Source of the DNA: an uncultured Pelagibacteraceae bacterium
GTDB lineage: Bacteria > Pseudomonadota > Alphaproteobacteria > Pelagibacterales > Pelagibacteraceae
Direction of reading: 5' to 3'
Length of the DNA: 45,240 nucleotides
Assembly: GCA_902560185.1 (NCBI GenBank)
Contig: CACEKW010000007.1
Span: 1 to 45,240 of the forward strand
Shown: positions 35,203 to 43,628 of the stretch, in pieces
Position numbering within the stretch: the stretch's first letter is position 1
Layout: each line of letters starts with the position of its first letter
Notes under the pieces: model-generated
What the model was told of the DNA's origin: nothing
Database searches by the model: none
Seen by the model: only the letters and a program-made list of their open reading frames with translations
Translations under genes and position numbers: made by a program

Positions 35203-35601
35203 TTATTTTGATACTATCTTTTTTAGAGTTTTAAAAGGTAATAAAATACATTCTTTACGAGATAGATTTTTATCATTAAATATTTTATTAAGTGATTTCC
35301 ATTTTTTTTCAATATTTTCAACGTTTCCCTCAAAATAATGTTTTGCATCGTCGCACAATTCATTAATTTTAGACTTATTTTCATTCATTGAAATTTTTGA
35401 AAGTAAGCTTGCTGAGGCTTGACAATAAACGCAGGACTTACCTTGATAACCAAAGTCAACAATTTTATTTTTTTTGATAACTAAATCTATTTGCATCTCA
35501 TCACCGCACATTGAATTTTTCAATTTTGAGTGGTGTGTATAGTTTTTGATACTTTTGTTGTTGTTGGTATCAGAGGCTATTTTAAGAATATCCAAATTCA
35601 T
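35203..35601 (-). CDS. SufU/IscU-like iron-sulfur scaffold protein
   Basis: The 132-residue protein has the three cysteines of the NifU-N/IscU/SufU fold: C32 in SMCGDEMQIDL, C57 in GKSCVYCQASAS, and C118 in RKECILLPF. An Asp two residues after the first Cys is kept. These residues bind a nascent cluster (IscU) or zinc that accepts persulfide from the desulfurase (SufU). No cysteine desulfurase gene is nearby, so this is an orphan copy, paired only with the HPP membrane protein. Which of the two roles applies cannot be decided by sequence alone. Confidence 0.8.
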   Translation of the reverse strand: MNLDILKIASDTNNNKSIKNYTHHSKLKNSMCGDEMQIDLVIKKNKIVDFGYQGKSCVYCQASASLLSKISMNENKSKINELCDDAKHYFEGNVENIEKKWKSLNKIFNDKNLSRKECILLPFKTLKKIVSK

Positions 35602-35614
35602 ATTAATTTATTAT

Positions 35615-35671
35615 ATTAGTGCTAATACTTTGTATAACAATTTAATTTATGTTGTAGTGCTAATCAATTAG
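35615..35671. promoter_or_regulatory. cluster of ATTAG/CTAAT half-sites (candidate operator)
   Basis: In the 86-base spacer between the SufU-like gene and the EamA gene, TAGTGCTAAT occurs twice (35617-35626 and 35655-35664), 38 bases apart. The first copy lies in the 12-base palindrome ATTAG-TG-CTAAT (35615-35626). The second overlaps another palindrome, CTAAT-CA-ATTAG (35660-35671). Repeated palindromic half-sites in a divergent promoter are what a dimeric repressor or activator would bind. No regulator gene is adjacent. Confidence 0.45.
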
Positions 35672-35687
35672 ATCTAAATAGTCGATT

Positions 35688-36593
35688 ATGGTTGAACTTA
35701 GAAATGAAAAAATAGCTGTACCGGTCGTTTTATTTGCAGGGATACTTTGGTCGTTTGGCCCTCTAGTAGTGAGATATATGAATGATCCTCATATGGTTCC
35801 TTGGCAATATATTTTTGGTAGAGGTTTAACTATTTTTATTATTTTAAATTTATATTTATATTTCGAAGAGGGAATAAATTTTTACAAAAATTACAAAAAA
35901 GTAGGTAAATCAGGATTGGTTGGTGGAATTGGTCTTGGTATTGCAATGATTTCATTTATTTATTCAATTACAAACACTACTGCAGCAATTACTTTATTAT
36001 GTTTAGCTGCAATGCCTTTTTTCACTGCATTATTAGCTTTTTTATTTTTAAAGGAAAAAATTTCTCTTAATGTCTGGATATCAATGCTTATTGCAACTGT
36101 GGGTATTATAATCATGGCTGTTGGTAATACTGAAAAAAATTCTTTAATAGGTTTTGTTTTTGGACTTACATCATCAATTGGATTTTCAATTTTTTCAGTC
36201 ACTTTAAGATGGAGAAAAGAAACTCCAAAATTTACAACAGTCGCTGTTGCGGGTTTATTTTGTTTTATAACTGCTACGATTATGATTTTGGTTAATAAAC
36301 AACCTTTTTTTGCTACAAGCTATAATAGTGCAATGTTTTCTCTTCATGGAGTATTAGTGTGTCTAGGTCTTATTTTATATTCTATAGGATCTAAAGCAAT
36401 CCAAGCAGCAGAGTTAACATTATTATCTCTGACGGAAGTTATTGGAGGAATTTTTTGGGTATGGTTACCATTGTTCGGGATTAATGAAATTCCGTCAACG
36501 AATACAATAGTGGGTGGTTTCTTTCTTTTTGTATCAATTATATATTATAGCCTTATCATGAGGTGGAATAATAGATACATCGCTCTAAATTAA
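35688..36593 (+). CDS. EamA/DMT-family transporter upstream of amidinotransferase
   Basis: The 301-residue protein has ten transmembrane segments in two EamA repeats. Markers include FAGILWSFGPLVVRY at helix 1, PWQYIFGRGLTIFIIL, FLFLKEKISLNVWISMLIATVG, and LTEVIGGIFWVWLPLFGINEIPS in the second repeat. It lies 5 bases before the amidinotransferase gene, so the two are probably one transcript under the half-site cluster upstream. That suggests it moves the substrate or product of that enzyme (for example a guanidino compound), but the family transports many metabolites and this is inference only. Confidence 0.9.
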   Translation: MVELRNEKIAVPVVLFAGILWSFGPLVVRYMNDPHMVPWQYIFGRGLTIFIILNLYLYFEEGINFYKNYKKVGKSGLVGGIGLGIAMISFIYSITNTTAAITLLCLAAMPFFTALLAFLFLKEKISLNVWISMLIATVGIIIMAVGNTEKNSLIGFVFGLTSSIGFSIFSVTLRWRKETPKFTTVAVAGLFCFITATIMILVNKQPFFATSYNSAMFSLHGVLVCLGLILYSIGSKAIQAAELTLLSLTEVIGGIFWVWLPLFGINEIPSTNTIVGGFFLFVSIIYYSLIMRWNNRYIALN

Positions 36594-36598
36594 ATTTA

Positions 36599-37714
36599 AT
36601 GGATAGAAATAAAGTCATTGTAAATAGTTGGAATGAGTGGGATCCATTAAAACATGTAATTGTTGGTAGGGCTGATGGTACATGTATTCCTGCAGCAGAG
36701 CCTGCGCTTGAAGCAAAAGTTCCCGAGGACTCTGATATGAAAGGTAAATTTGGTCCAAGAACAAAAGATACAATAGATAAAGCTAATCAATTGTTAAATG
36801 ATTTTTCAGAAATATTATCTAAGCGTGGTATTAAAGTAGATAGACCAACACCAATTGATTTTAATCAAAATATTTCAACTCCTGACTGGAAAGTTGAAAC
36901 TATGTTTGGTTGTATGCCTCCAAGAGATGTTTTACTGACTGTGGGCAATGAAATTTTAGAAGCTACTATGAGTTATAGATGCAGATGGTTTGAATATCTT
37001 TGCTATCGACCTCTTTTAAAAGAATATTATAACTCAGACCCGAACATGAGACATGAGTCGGCTCCTAAACCTAGATTGACTGATGCAGATTATAGAGAAG
37101 ATTATTTGTCTGACAAAATAGGTATTGAAAAAAGATTAAAGTGGACTGAAGATAAATTTTTTGTAACAACTGAGGAAGAACCTTTATTTGATGCAGCAGA
37201 TATACTACGATTTGGAAAAGACTTAATTGTACAGCATGGTTTCACCACAAATTTAAAAGGTATTGATTGGTTAAAAAGACATTTTAAAGATCATAGAATT
37301 CATGCAGTAAACTTTCCGGGTGACCCATATCCAATACATATAGATGCAACCTTTACTCCTATAAAAGAAGGTTTGATTATAAATAATCCTCAAAGAAAAT
37401 TACCTAAAGATCAAAGAAAATTATTTGAAAATAATGGATGGGAAATAATTGATGCCGCTCAACCAGCCCATAATGAACCACCACCACTTTGTTATTCATC
37501 TGTTTGGCTTTCAATGAATGTTTTAGTGTTAGACCCTAAAACAGTTTGTGTTGAAAAAAGTGAAAAATATCAGGCAGAACAATTAGACAAGTTAGGTATG
37601 GAGGTAATTCCAGTAGATTTAAGAGATGCTTATGCTTTTGGAGGTGGACTTCATTGTTGTACTGCTGACGTTTATAGAGAAGGGGAAATCAAAGATTATT
37701 TTCCAAAACAATAA
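36599..37714 (+). CDS. glycine amidinotransferase-like protein (AGAT family)
   Basis: AGAT enzymes move the amidino group of arginine to glycine, giving guanidinoacetate and ornithine. The 371 residues match the family over their full length: VNSWNEWDPLKHVIVGRADG at the N-terminus, D198 in EPLFDAADILRFG, H247 in YPIHIDATF, SSVWLSMNVLVLD, and the nucleophile C353 in GGGLHCCTADV. Spacing of D198 to H247 equals that of the human pair Asp254-His303. The acceptor need not be glycine: cyanotoxin and streptomycin homologues use other amines. Its neighbours are an EamA transporter before and a convergent coiled-coil gene after (8 bases). Confidence 0.9.
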   Translation: MDRNKVIVNSWNEWDPLKHVIVGRADGTCIPAAEPALEAKVPEDSDMKGKFGPRTKDTIDKANQLLNDFSEILSKRGIKVDRPTPIDFNQNISTPDWKVETMFGCMPPRDVLLTVGNEILEATMSYRCRWFEYLCYRPLLKEYYNSDPNMRHESAPKPRLTDADYREDYLSDKIGIEKRLKWTEDKFFVTTEEEPLFDAADILRFGKDLIVQHGFTTNLKGIDWLKRHFKDHRIHAVNFPGDPYPIHIDATFTPIKEGLIINNPQRKLPKDQRKLFENNGWEIIDAAQPAHNEPPPLCYSSVWLSMNVLVLDPKTVCVEKSEKYQAEQLDKLGMEVIPVDLRDAYAFGGGLHCCTADVYREGEIKDYFPKQ

Positions 37715-37722
37715 AAAAAAGA

Positions 37723-38454
37723 TTAATTTTCTTTAGATTTATCTATATTAAAATTCTCTAATCCACTTGATGAACTTTTGAGATTTTTATCAATTTCCTC
37801 AAATCTCGCTCTTTTTTCGATTTCTTTTTGAATAAGCCTTTGTTCTCGTCTAATTTCTTCTTGTTCTTTTTGCTTTCGTTCTCTATCAAATTTTTCCTCC
37901 CACTCCTTTATTTTGATAAACTCAGCTTCTTTTTGTCTATCTTCCTCTTCTTTCAATATTTTTAATTCTCTATTTTTACGTCTTTGCTCTTTTAATTCCT
38001 TATTTTTTTGCTCATCTTCCCTTACTTTTAAGTCGATATCTTTTCTATTTTGCTCTTCTTCTCTATTTTTTAATTGTTTTTCTTTTTCTCTTAATTCTTT
38101 TGCAACGAGTATCAACTCCTCGTCTTTTTTCGTAAGTCTTTCACTTTCAATTTTTTGTTGATCTTCTTTAGACCTAATTTCTTTTTCTCTTACTCTTAGC
38201 TCTTCTTCATTTGAGCGGATTTTACTACTTTCTTTATTGAGCCTATCCTCCCAAAGTTTCAATTCTTTCTTTTCCTTTTGATAAGAATTTCTTTCCTCAA
38301 GTTTTTGTAATTTAATAGCCTTAATTTTTTCTTGTTCTTTTTTTTTCTTATAATTAGATAATGCGCTACTTAACGAACTTGTTGTTAACGTTGCTATTTT
38401 AGCAAGTCCGTTAGTTTTTTTTTTTACTTTTGTTTTCTTTTTTTTTAATGGCAT
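37723..38454 (-). CDS. lysine/glutamate-rich coiled-coil protein of unknown function
   Basis: The 243 residues are extreme in composition. A poly-lysine N-terminus (MPLKKKKTKVKKKTNG) is followed by a short Ser/Thr/Ala segment (IATLTTSSLSSALSN). About 170 residues of highly charged helix come next, with repeats of the form LxxREKEIRSKEDQ and LREKEKQLKNREEEQ. There is no signal peptide, membrane segment or known domain. The basic head could bind nucleic acid or acidic lipid and the helix should form a long coiled coil, but no function is claimed. Coding support comes from the long frame with start-stop context neatly between neighbours. It is convergent with the amidinotransferase gene. Confidence 0.7.
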   Translation of the reverse strand: MPLKKKKTKVKKKTNGLAKIATLTTSSLSSALSNYKKKKEQEKIKAIKLQKLEERNSYQKEKKELKLWEDRLNKESSKIRSNEEELRVREKEIRSKEDQQKIESERLTKKDEELILVAKELREKEKQLKNREEEQNRKDIDLKVREDEQKNKELKEQRRKNRELKILKEEEDRQKEAEFIKIKEWEEKFDRERKQKEQEEIRREQRLIQKEIEKRARFEEIDKNLKSSSSGLENFNIDKSKEN

Positions 38455-38562
38455 TTTTTAATTTTTATTTATTTCACTAGATAAATGAAAATTATTCAAT
38501 AAGATTCTTAAAAAAATCTATGTAGTCCGACTAAAATGAGTTACAACCTGAAAGGGATATAT

Positions 38563-39918
38563 TTAGTATGTCACTTCCTTTTTTTGATCTTCGTTCTCGT
38601 CTTTTTTATATTTTACACCTTTTCTCTCTAAAATTTCTTTAACTTTTTCTGAATATGGTTCTTCTATGTGTTCAGTAGTAGGATTAAGTTCAATACCTGC
38701 AGGAGTAATGGTCTGTGGCATTGCAACGAACTGAGAGTCTGGATTTTCAACAGTTTTTCTCACTTTCATTCTATATATTCCAAAAAATCCAATAAAAGAA
38801 TGAAAAATAAATAAAAATACAAAGAAACCATTTGGTCCAACTAGATCCATAAATATTGAACAAAGAAATGGCCCACTCATTGCTCCTAATCCAAAAGCAA
38901 ATTGCAGGCCCGCTCCAGCTGCTACAAACTTTTCTTTTGAAATATAATCATTTGTATGTGCTAGAATTAAAGAGAACATTGGCAAACTACAAAAAGAAAA
39001 AAGGATAAAGAAAAAATAAAACCATGTTTTGCTAGTTGCAAGACCACCGGGCAAATACATTTGTCTTGAAACGAATATTGCAATAATTGCAAATATTGCC
39101 GCCCCAAATGTTGAAAAAACAATTACTCTTCTTCTATCATAAATATCAGAAATTTTACCAACTGGAAATTGGGCTACTGCACCTGATATTGCCAATAAGA
39201 AAGTAACAATTGATATTTCTAAAATGGTGAAGTTCATGGAGGTAGCGTAAACAGCTAGTAATGTGAATAAAGCTGATTGTATTGTTCCATAAAAAAGAGA
39301 GCTCACCATACCAAAAGGTGAAGCTTCATATAATTCTCGCATATTCATTGCTTGTATTTTTTTAAAGTTTGGTGGTTTCTTTTTAGTTAATAAAATTGGT
39401 ATTAAAGCTGCAGAGGTAATTACTGAAACTAATATAAATGGTTGAAAGTTTTTAGGACTATTAAAATTTAATAAAAACATACCAATTCCCATAGTTCCAT
39501 AAAGTATGACCATATAAATAGAAAGCACGCTGCCTCGATTTTTATTACTTGATCTGTCATTTAACCAACTTTCTGCGACTGTATAAATACAAACCATACT
39601 GACACCTGTAAGTATTCTTAATAAAAACCATATGAATGGATGAACTATTACTGAATGAATTAAAACAACTAATGAAGCTAAAGATGCAAAAGCCGCAAAA
39701 ACTCTTATGTGACCAACTCTCGAAATTATGTTTGGAATACTTGCGGCACCGATAAAATATCCTACAAAATAACCAGACATCATAAATCCAGTTGAAGTAA
39801 GGCTAAATTCTTCCTGAACAGCCCTTACACCCAGGAGAGATCCTTGGAATCCATAAGCCATCATGATGAAGCCCATTCCCAAAAACAATGCCCAAGAGTT
39901 TTTTAAAACTTTATTCAT
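38563..39918 (-). CDS. MFS transporter (YcaD-like)
   Basis: The 451-residue protein has twelve hydrophobic segments and family sequences FLGMGFIMMAYGFQGSLLGVRA at helix 1, GYFVGYFIGAASIPNIISRVGHIRVF at the loop 2-3 motif, RILTGVSMVCIYTVAESWLNDR, and FPVGKISDIYDRRRVI at the second half's loop. AESWLND is characteristic of YcaD-type MFS permeases. A hydrophilic C-terminal tail of about 60 residues (ending KKDENEDQKKEVTY) is cytoplasmic. Substrate unknown. A 108-base spacer without visible features separates it from the coiled-coil gene; a 57-base spacer lies on its other side. Confidence 0.9.
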   Translation of the reverse strand: MNKVLKNSWALFLGMGFIMMAYGFQGSLLGVRAVQEEFSLTSTGFMMSGYFVGYFIGAASIPNIISRVGHIRVFAAFASLASLVVLIHSVIVHPFIWFLLRILTGVSMVCIYTVAESWLNDRSSNKNRGSVLSIYMVILYGTMGIGMFLLNFNSPKNFQPFILVSVITSAALIPILLTKKKPPNFKKIQAMNMRELYEASPFGMVSSLFYGTIQSALFTLLAVYATSMNFTILEISIVTFLLAISGAVAQFPVGKISDIYDRRRVIVFSTFGAAIFAIIAIFVSRQMYLPGGLATSKTWFYFFFILFSFCSLPMFSLILAHTNDYISKEKFVAAGAGLQFAFGLGAMSGPFLCSIFMDLVGPNGFFVFLFIFHSFIGFFGIYRMKVRKTVENPDSQFVAMPQTITPAGIELNPTTEHIEEPYSEKVKEILERKGVKYKKDENEDQKKEVTY

Positions 39919-39975
39919 AAAATTGAGGTAATTATTCGCGATGTATTATTAAATCAAGTCTTAATTGTTACAAGC

Positions 39976-40836
39976 TTAAGAATTTTTGAGTTTTAAGTAT
40001 GAGTGAATTGCGATGGTGGTTATTATAATCAGACCACCCTGAAGTGTTTCTAAACTAGGCTGTTCCTTAATTATTAACCAAACCCAAATTGGACCAATTA
40101 TAGTCTCCAGCAGAAAAAAAAGATTAACTTCTGCAGCAGGTATAAACCTTGGTGCAATGGTCACTAACACAAAAGGTATCGCTACACATAAAATACACAT
40201 TAACGGAACAATCAAAAGATCTTTACCAGCTAATGCAAAACTTTCGATAAAAAGTAATGCAAAAGTTGCTACAAATAATTTGCCAACTACCGCAGCAGGA
40301 ACTAAATTTTTATTTTTAGCAGATCTGATAATAACTGCTCCAACCGCTAAACCTATCGCAGTAACAAATCCTAAAACATCTCCATAGAAATTACCTAACT
40401 TCAAAGAGTCGTAGAAGATATATATTATTGCTAAAAAAGTAATTATTATAGAGGTCCAAGTTTTTTTATCAGGTGGTTCTTTTAAAAATATAGCTCCAAG
40501 AATAGCTGATAACATTGGAGCAGTCGCAATCATAACTAAGGTATTGGCAACGTTTGTATTTTGAATTGAAACGACAAAAGTTATATTAGTTACACTAAAT
40601 GTAATTACATAAAATATTCCATGATAACCACTAGTGAAAAGTATCTTAAAGAAATTTAACTTATAAATGATTAACATACCTATCAAAACTGTCATAAAAG
40701 GAATAATTCCCCTATAAAAAACTAAACCCCAAGTATCTACATTTGAAAGCCTTATAAATAGTGAGTCTGGTGTAATAAACATTACCGCAACAAAGGCCAA
40801 TAACGATCCCTTTTGTTGGTCTGTAAGATTTTTCAC
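39976..40836 (-). CDS. EamA/DMT-family transporter downstream of gshB
   Basis: The 286-residue protein has ten hydrophobic segments with DMT markers FITPDSLFIRLSNVDTWGLVFYRG, QNTNVANTLVMIATAPMLSAILGAIFLKEPP and FFLLETIIGPIWVWLIIKEQPS. It overlaps gshB by four bases (ATGA), so it is made with the glutathione biosynthesis enzymes. Transport of a thiol, cysteine or related compound is a possibility from context alone. It is the third EamA transporter in the window; the three are only distantly alike, arguing against recent duplication. Confidence 0.9.
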   Translation of the reverse strand: MKNLTDQQKGSLLAFVAVMFITPDSLFIRLSNVDTWGLVFYRGIIPFMTVLIGMLIIYKLNFFKILFTSGYHGIFYVITFSVTNITFVVSIQNTNVANTLVMIATAPMLSAILGAIFLKEPPDKKTWTSIIITFLAIIYIFYDSLKLGNFYGDVLGFVTAIGLAVGAVIIRSAKNKNLVPAAVVGKLFVATFALLFIESFALAGKDLLIVPLMCILCVAIPFVLVTIAPRFIPAAEVNLFFLLETIIGPIWVWLIIKEQPSLETLQGGLIIITTIAIHSYLKLKNS

Positions 40837-41759
40837 GCTTTTAATTCTTTCCAGAAAGTTGAGGCTAAATTTATTTTTGAAAGATCGTAGAAAGTTTTTA
40901 ATCCGGTAGGTGATGTAACATTTATGTCACCATTGAGTTGCTCATCTATAAAGTCAATCCCTGCAAAGAAAATTTTATCTTTTTTTAAATCTTTACTAAT
41001 CAATTTTGATATTTTCATTTCTTTATTAGTTAATTTTACATTTATTGGTTTTGCACCTTTGCTTAAATTACTTAAAAATGAGCCTTTTTTTGGAATTCTT
41101 GATATTGCGCCACAAACTTTACCATTTATCAAAAAAACTCTCTTATCTCCCTCTTTGATCTTAGGTAAATATTTTTGACACATAATATGACTGTGTTTTT
41201 TAATAAATTTTTGAAAAAATTTTAGATTAAACTTGATCAATAAATATATATTGTTTCCACTATAGCTATTGATAGGTTTTACTATCACTTTTTTATGTTT
41301 TTTAAAAAACTTTCTAATTTCATCAATATTCTGTGAAAAAATAGTATCAGGCATAAATTTTTGATATTTTGTGGAAAAAAGTTTTTCAGATACATTTCTT
41401 ATTGCTGTTGGATCATTAATAACTTTAACCCTTTTCTTTATTTTATCTAAAATAAGAGTTGAACAAATATATTCTAAATTGAATGGTGGATCTTGGCGAA
41501 TAAGTAAATATTTACACTTAACTAACTCTAGTTTTTGTTTTTTTAAGATTTCAAAAAACTTTTTTTTTCTATAATCAAATTTGATAAAGAATCCTTTAGC
41601 AATTACTTTAAAATTAATGATAGATAAATCTTTTGGATCATAATAGAAAATTTTGTAATTTTTCTTTTGTATTTCATGAGCTAAAAAAATACTGGTATCG
41701 GTTAAAGGGCTAAGTTTAGAAGGATGATTTCCCTGGATAGCAATAATTTTATTTGTCAT
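40833..41759 (-). CDS. gshB: glutathione synthetase
   Basis: GshB joins glycine to gamma-glutamylcysteine with ATP. The 308-residue ATP-grasp protein shows LIRQDPPFNLEYI, NDPTAIRNVSEKLF, VKPINSYSGNNIY with an ATP-contact Lys, EGDKRVFLINGKVCGAISRIPKK, FFAGIDFID, and the final NVTSPTG loop. It overlaps gshA by 11 bases, so the two biosynthetic steps are translationally linked. The family usually has a glycine-rich loop after KPxxGxGG; here it is replaced by NSYSGNN, a moderate change that still fits. Confidence 0.92.
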   Translation of the reverse strand: MTNKIIAIQGNHPSKLSPLTDTSIFLAHEIQKKNYKIFYYDPKDLSIINFKVIAKGFFIKFDYRKKKFFEILKKQKLELVKCKYLLIRQDPPFNLEYICSTLILDKIKKRVKVINDPTAIRNVSEKLFSTKYQKFMPDTIFSQNIDEIRKFFKKHKKVIVKPINSYSGNNIYLLIKFNLKFFQKFIKKHSHIMCQKYLPKIKEGDKRVFLINGKVCGAISRIPKKGSFLSNLSKGAKPINVKLTNKEMKISKLISKDLKKDKIFFAGIDFIDEQLNGDINVTSPTGLKTFYDLSKINLASTFWKELKA

Positions 41760-43044
41760 ATAATTCAGTTAAATCTTCATCTTTAGAAAATTTAATAATC
41801 ATATGATGTGCATTTGAGGTTTTATTATCAATCACTTTTTGTAAATGATTTAAAAATATGGTCTCATTTTTTCCACTTTTATTGACTATATTTCTCTTTT
41901 CTAATCCCTTTTTAGATAAATCTAATAATTCTGAAGACCAATAAAGCAGGTCTTTACCCATAAGCTGGGTATTAAAACCTTTTTGTGGCGCTTCTAAATA
42001 TGCATTTATAATTTTATCTTTATCCCAACTAGAAATTAATTCATAAATTTCATCTAAATTTCCATATAACATTCCAACGTTAAATGCTGGGCCTGCACAT
42101 AGACAATCCCAACCACAAGTATCCATTGATCTTAACTCAATATATTTTTTAAGTCTATTCTCCGTAAAAATTGTACTTAAATGAATTGATAAATCATTTT
42201 CATCTGGCAGGCGATTATTTATTTCTTTAATATTTCCTGACATGAAATCACTAAAATTGTATTTTATACCTGAAAAATAACTTTCTTTTTGTTGTATAAA
42301 TAGAATTGGAAAATTAATAACAAAATCTGCATATTTTTCAAAATCAAAGTCTTCAAGGAACAATTTAGGCAAACCACCTCGAGAAGTATTTTGCCATACT
42401 TTCGATCGGTACGATAAATAATTACTTTTTTTCTTCTCAACTATTGATGAATTAGCGAATAAAGAAATTGAAATAGGTACTAAAGAATTAACTATCTTAA
42501 ATTTTTTTTTAAAATCTTCTTCTGAACAGTAATCTAAATTTAACTGCGTTCCACAGGTTCGGTACATCATATCAAGACTTAATTCTCCCCCTAAAGGCAT
42601 ATCTCTTGTCATAAGTTTGTATCTTTTTTTAGGGTTATTAGGGATCTCATCTAATTTTGATATTGGATCGAAACCTGCACTTACAATTTTAATATTAAGT
42701 TTTTTTGTGACTTGTTTTAATTCAAATAAGTAATCATAAGACTCTGCACATGCTTCATGAATATTAGAAAGTTTATCACCAGATAATTCAATTTGATTAC
42801 CTGGCTCAAGAGTAATATTTTTACCCCCCTTATTTAAAGCAATAATATTGTCATTTTCTAATACAGGATTCCACCCAAATTCAAGTAGAGCTGAGAACAT
42901 CTCTTTTATTTTTTGATAATCAATTCTCTCATTATTTTGGCTATTAAATAGAAATTTCTCATGCTCGATACCAATTTTAAATTCTTGTTTGTTTTTAATT
43001 CCAGACTTGAAATATTCAATTATTTGCTCTTTTTTGGTAATCAT
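41749..43044 (-). CDS. gshA: glutamate-cysteine ligase (plant/alphaproteobacterial type)
   Basis: GshA makes gamma-glutamylcysteine, the first glutathione step. The 431 residues match the GCS2-type (plant/alphaproteobacterial) ligase: FKIGIEHEKFLF with the metal-binding Glu residues near the N-terminus, LEPGNQIELSGDKLSNIHEAC, MYRTCGTQLNLDY, KVWQNTSRGGLP, ELRSMDTCGWDCLCAGPAF, and QKGFNTQLMGKDL. It follows the HD gene by 17 bases and overlaps gshB by 11. In plants this enzyme type is redox-regulated through disulfides; several cysteines are present here but the same control cannot be assumed. Confidence 0.95.
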   Translation of the reverse strand: MITKKEQIIEYFKSGIKNKQEFKIGIEHEKFLFNSQNNERIDYQKIKEMFSALLEFGWNPVLENDNIIALNKGGKNITLEPGNQIELSGDKLSNIHEACAESYDYLFELKQVTKKLNIKIVSAGFDPISKLDEIPNNPKKRYKLMTRDMPLGGELSLDMMYRTCGTQLNLDYCSEEDFKKKFKIVNSLVPISISLFANSSIVEKKKSNYLSYRSKVWQNTSRGGLPKLFLEDFDFEKYADFVINFPILFIQQKESYFSGIKYNFSDFMSGNIKEINNRLPDENDLSIHLSTIFTENRLKKYIELRSMDTCGWDCLCAGPAFNVGMLYGNLDEIYELISSWDKDKIINAYLEAPQKGFNTQLMGKDLLYWSSELLDLSKKGLEKRNIVNKSGKNETIFLNHLQKVIDNKTSNAHHMIIKFSKDEDLTELYDK

Positions 43045-43061
43045 AGATATAAACTTTATTT

Positions 43062-43628
43062 TTAATTATTCTTTAGAGAAGAGTATGGTTTTCTAGTAAA
43101 AATTTTTTTTACAATTGGTTCGAAAAACTCTAATGGTAAAGACTCATATTTAGGATCAAAAGAATTTTGATCATATTTTTCGCAAAAATCTATTGTATCT
43201 TGATAATATTTATGATCTTTATATTTATCTCTTCTGTTCTTATCACCACCTAAATGATGTGCATAATAATACATTTGAAATTCTCCATGTTTTTCAACTA
43301 TCCAATGAGTTTTTTCTGATACATAGGGTTTTAAAATTGAAGCGGCATACTCAGAATGATTCATTGGTGCTAATTCATCACCGATGTCATGCAACAGACA
43401 AGCTACAACCATTTCCTCACTTTCACCATTTCTATGAGCTCTTGTAGCGCTTTGAAGTGAGTGCTCAAGCCTTGATACCTGATAACCTTCTAAAGTTTCT
43501 GTTAGTCCAGACATAAATTTTAATATTCTATCAGCAGTTTTGCTGGCAAAATCTTTTTCATGTTTATCTAAAAAAAGATAATCCTCTTTAGTGCCATTTT
43601 TCATCTCAGTAAAACTTACTTTTTTCAT
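43062..43628 (-). CDS. HD-domain protein, possible diiron oxygenase (MIOX/PhnZ-like)
   Basis: The 188-residue protein has a single HD domain: H56 in VSRLEHSLQSATRAH, the H80-D81 pair in VACLLHDIGDE, H91 (MNHSEYAASILKPY), H114 (IVEKHGEFQMYYYAHH) and a late Asp (D153). A two-His addition (H91, H114) beyond the simple H-HD-D set, and the sequence around VSRLEHSLQ, resemble the mixed-valent diiron oxygenases PhnZ and TmpB. An ordinary HD phosphohydrolase is the main alternative. It starts on the base after the purF stop and is followed by gshA, so nucleotide or small-molecule roles are both open. Confidence 0.75.
   Translation of the reverse strand: MKKVSFTEMKNGTKEDYLFLDKHEKDFASKTADRILKFMSGLTETLEGYQVSRLEHSLQSATRAHRNGESEEMVVACLLHDIGDELAPMNHSEYAASILKPYVSEKTHWIVEKHGEFQMYYYAHHLGGDKNRRDKYKDHKYYQDTIDFCEKYDQNSFDPKYESLPLEFFEPIVKKIFTRKPYSSLKNN

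Noticed and set aside
37740-38460. Repeated TTCTTTTT-like pattern that could look like a repeat array
   Set aside because: The periodicity comes from Lys/Glu-rich coiled-coil codons on the minus strand; the units differ in sequence and spacing, so it is neither CRISPR nor a tandem repeat.
38455-38562. Possible small gene or RNA in the 108-base spacer before the MFS gene
   Set aside because: No open frame with a start and Shine-Dalgarno and no stable fold was visible.
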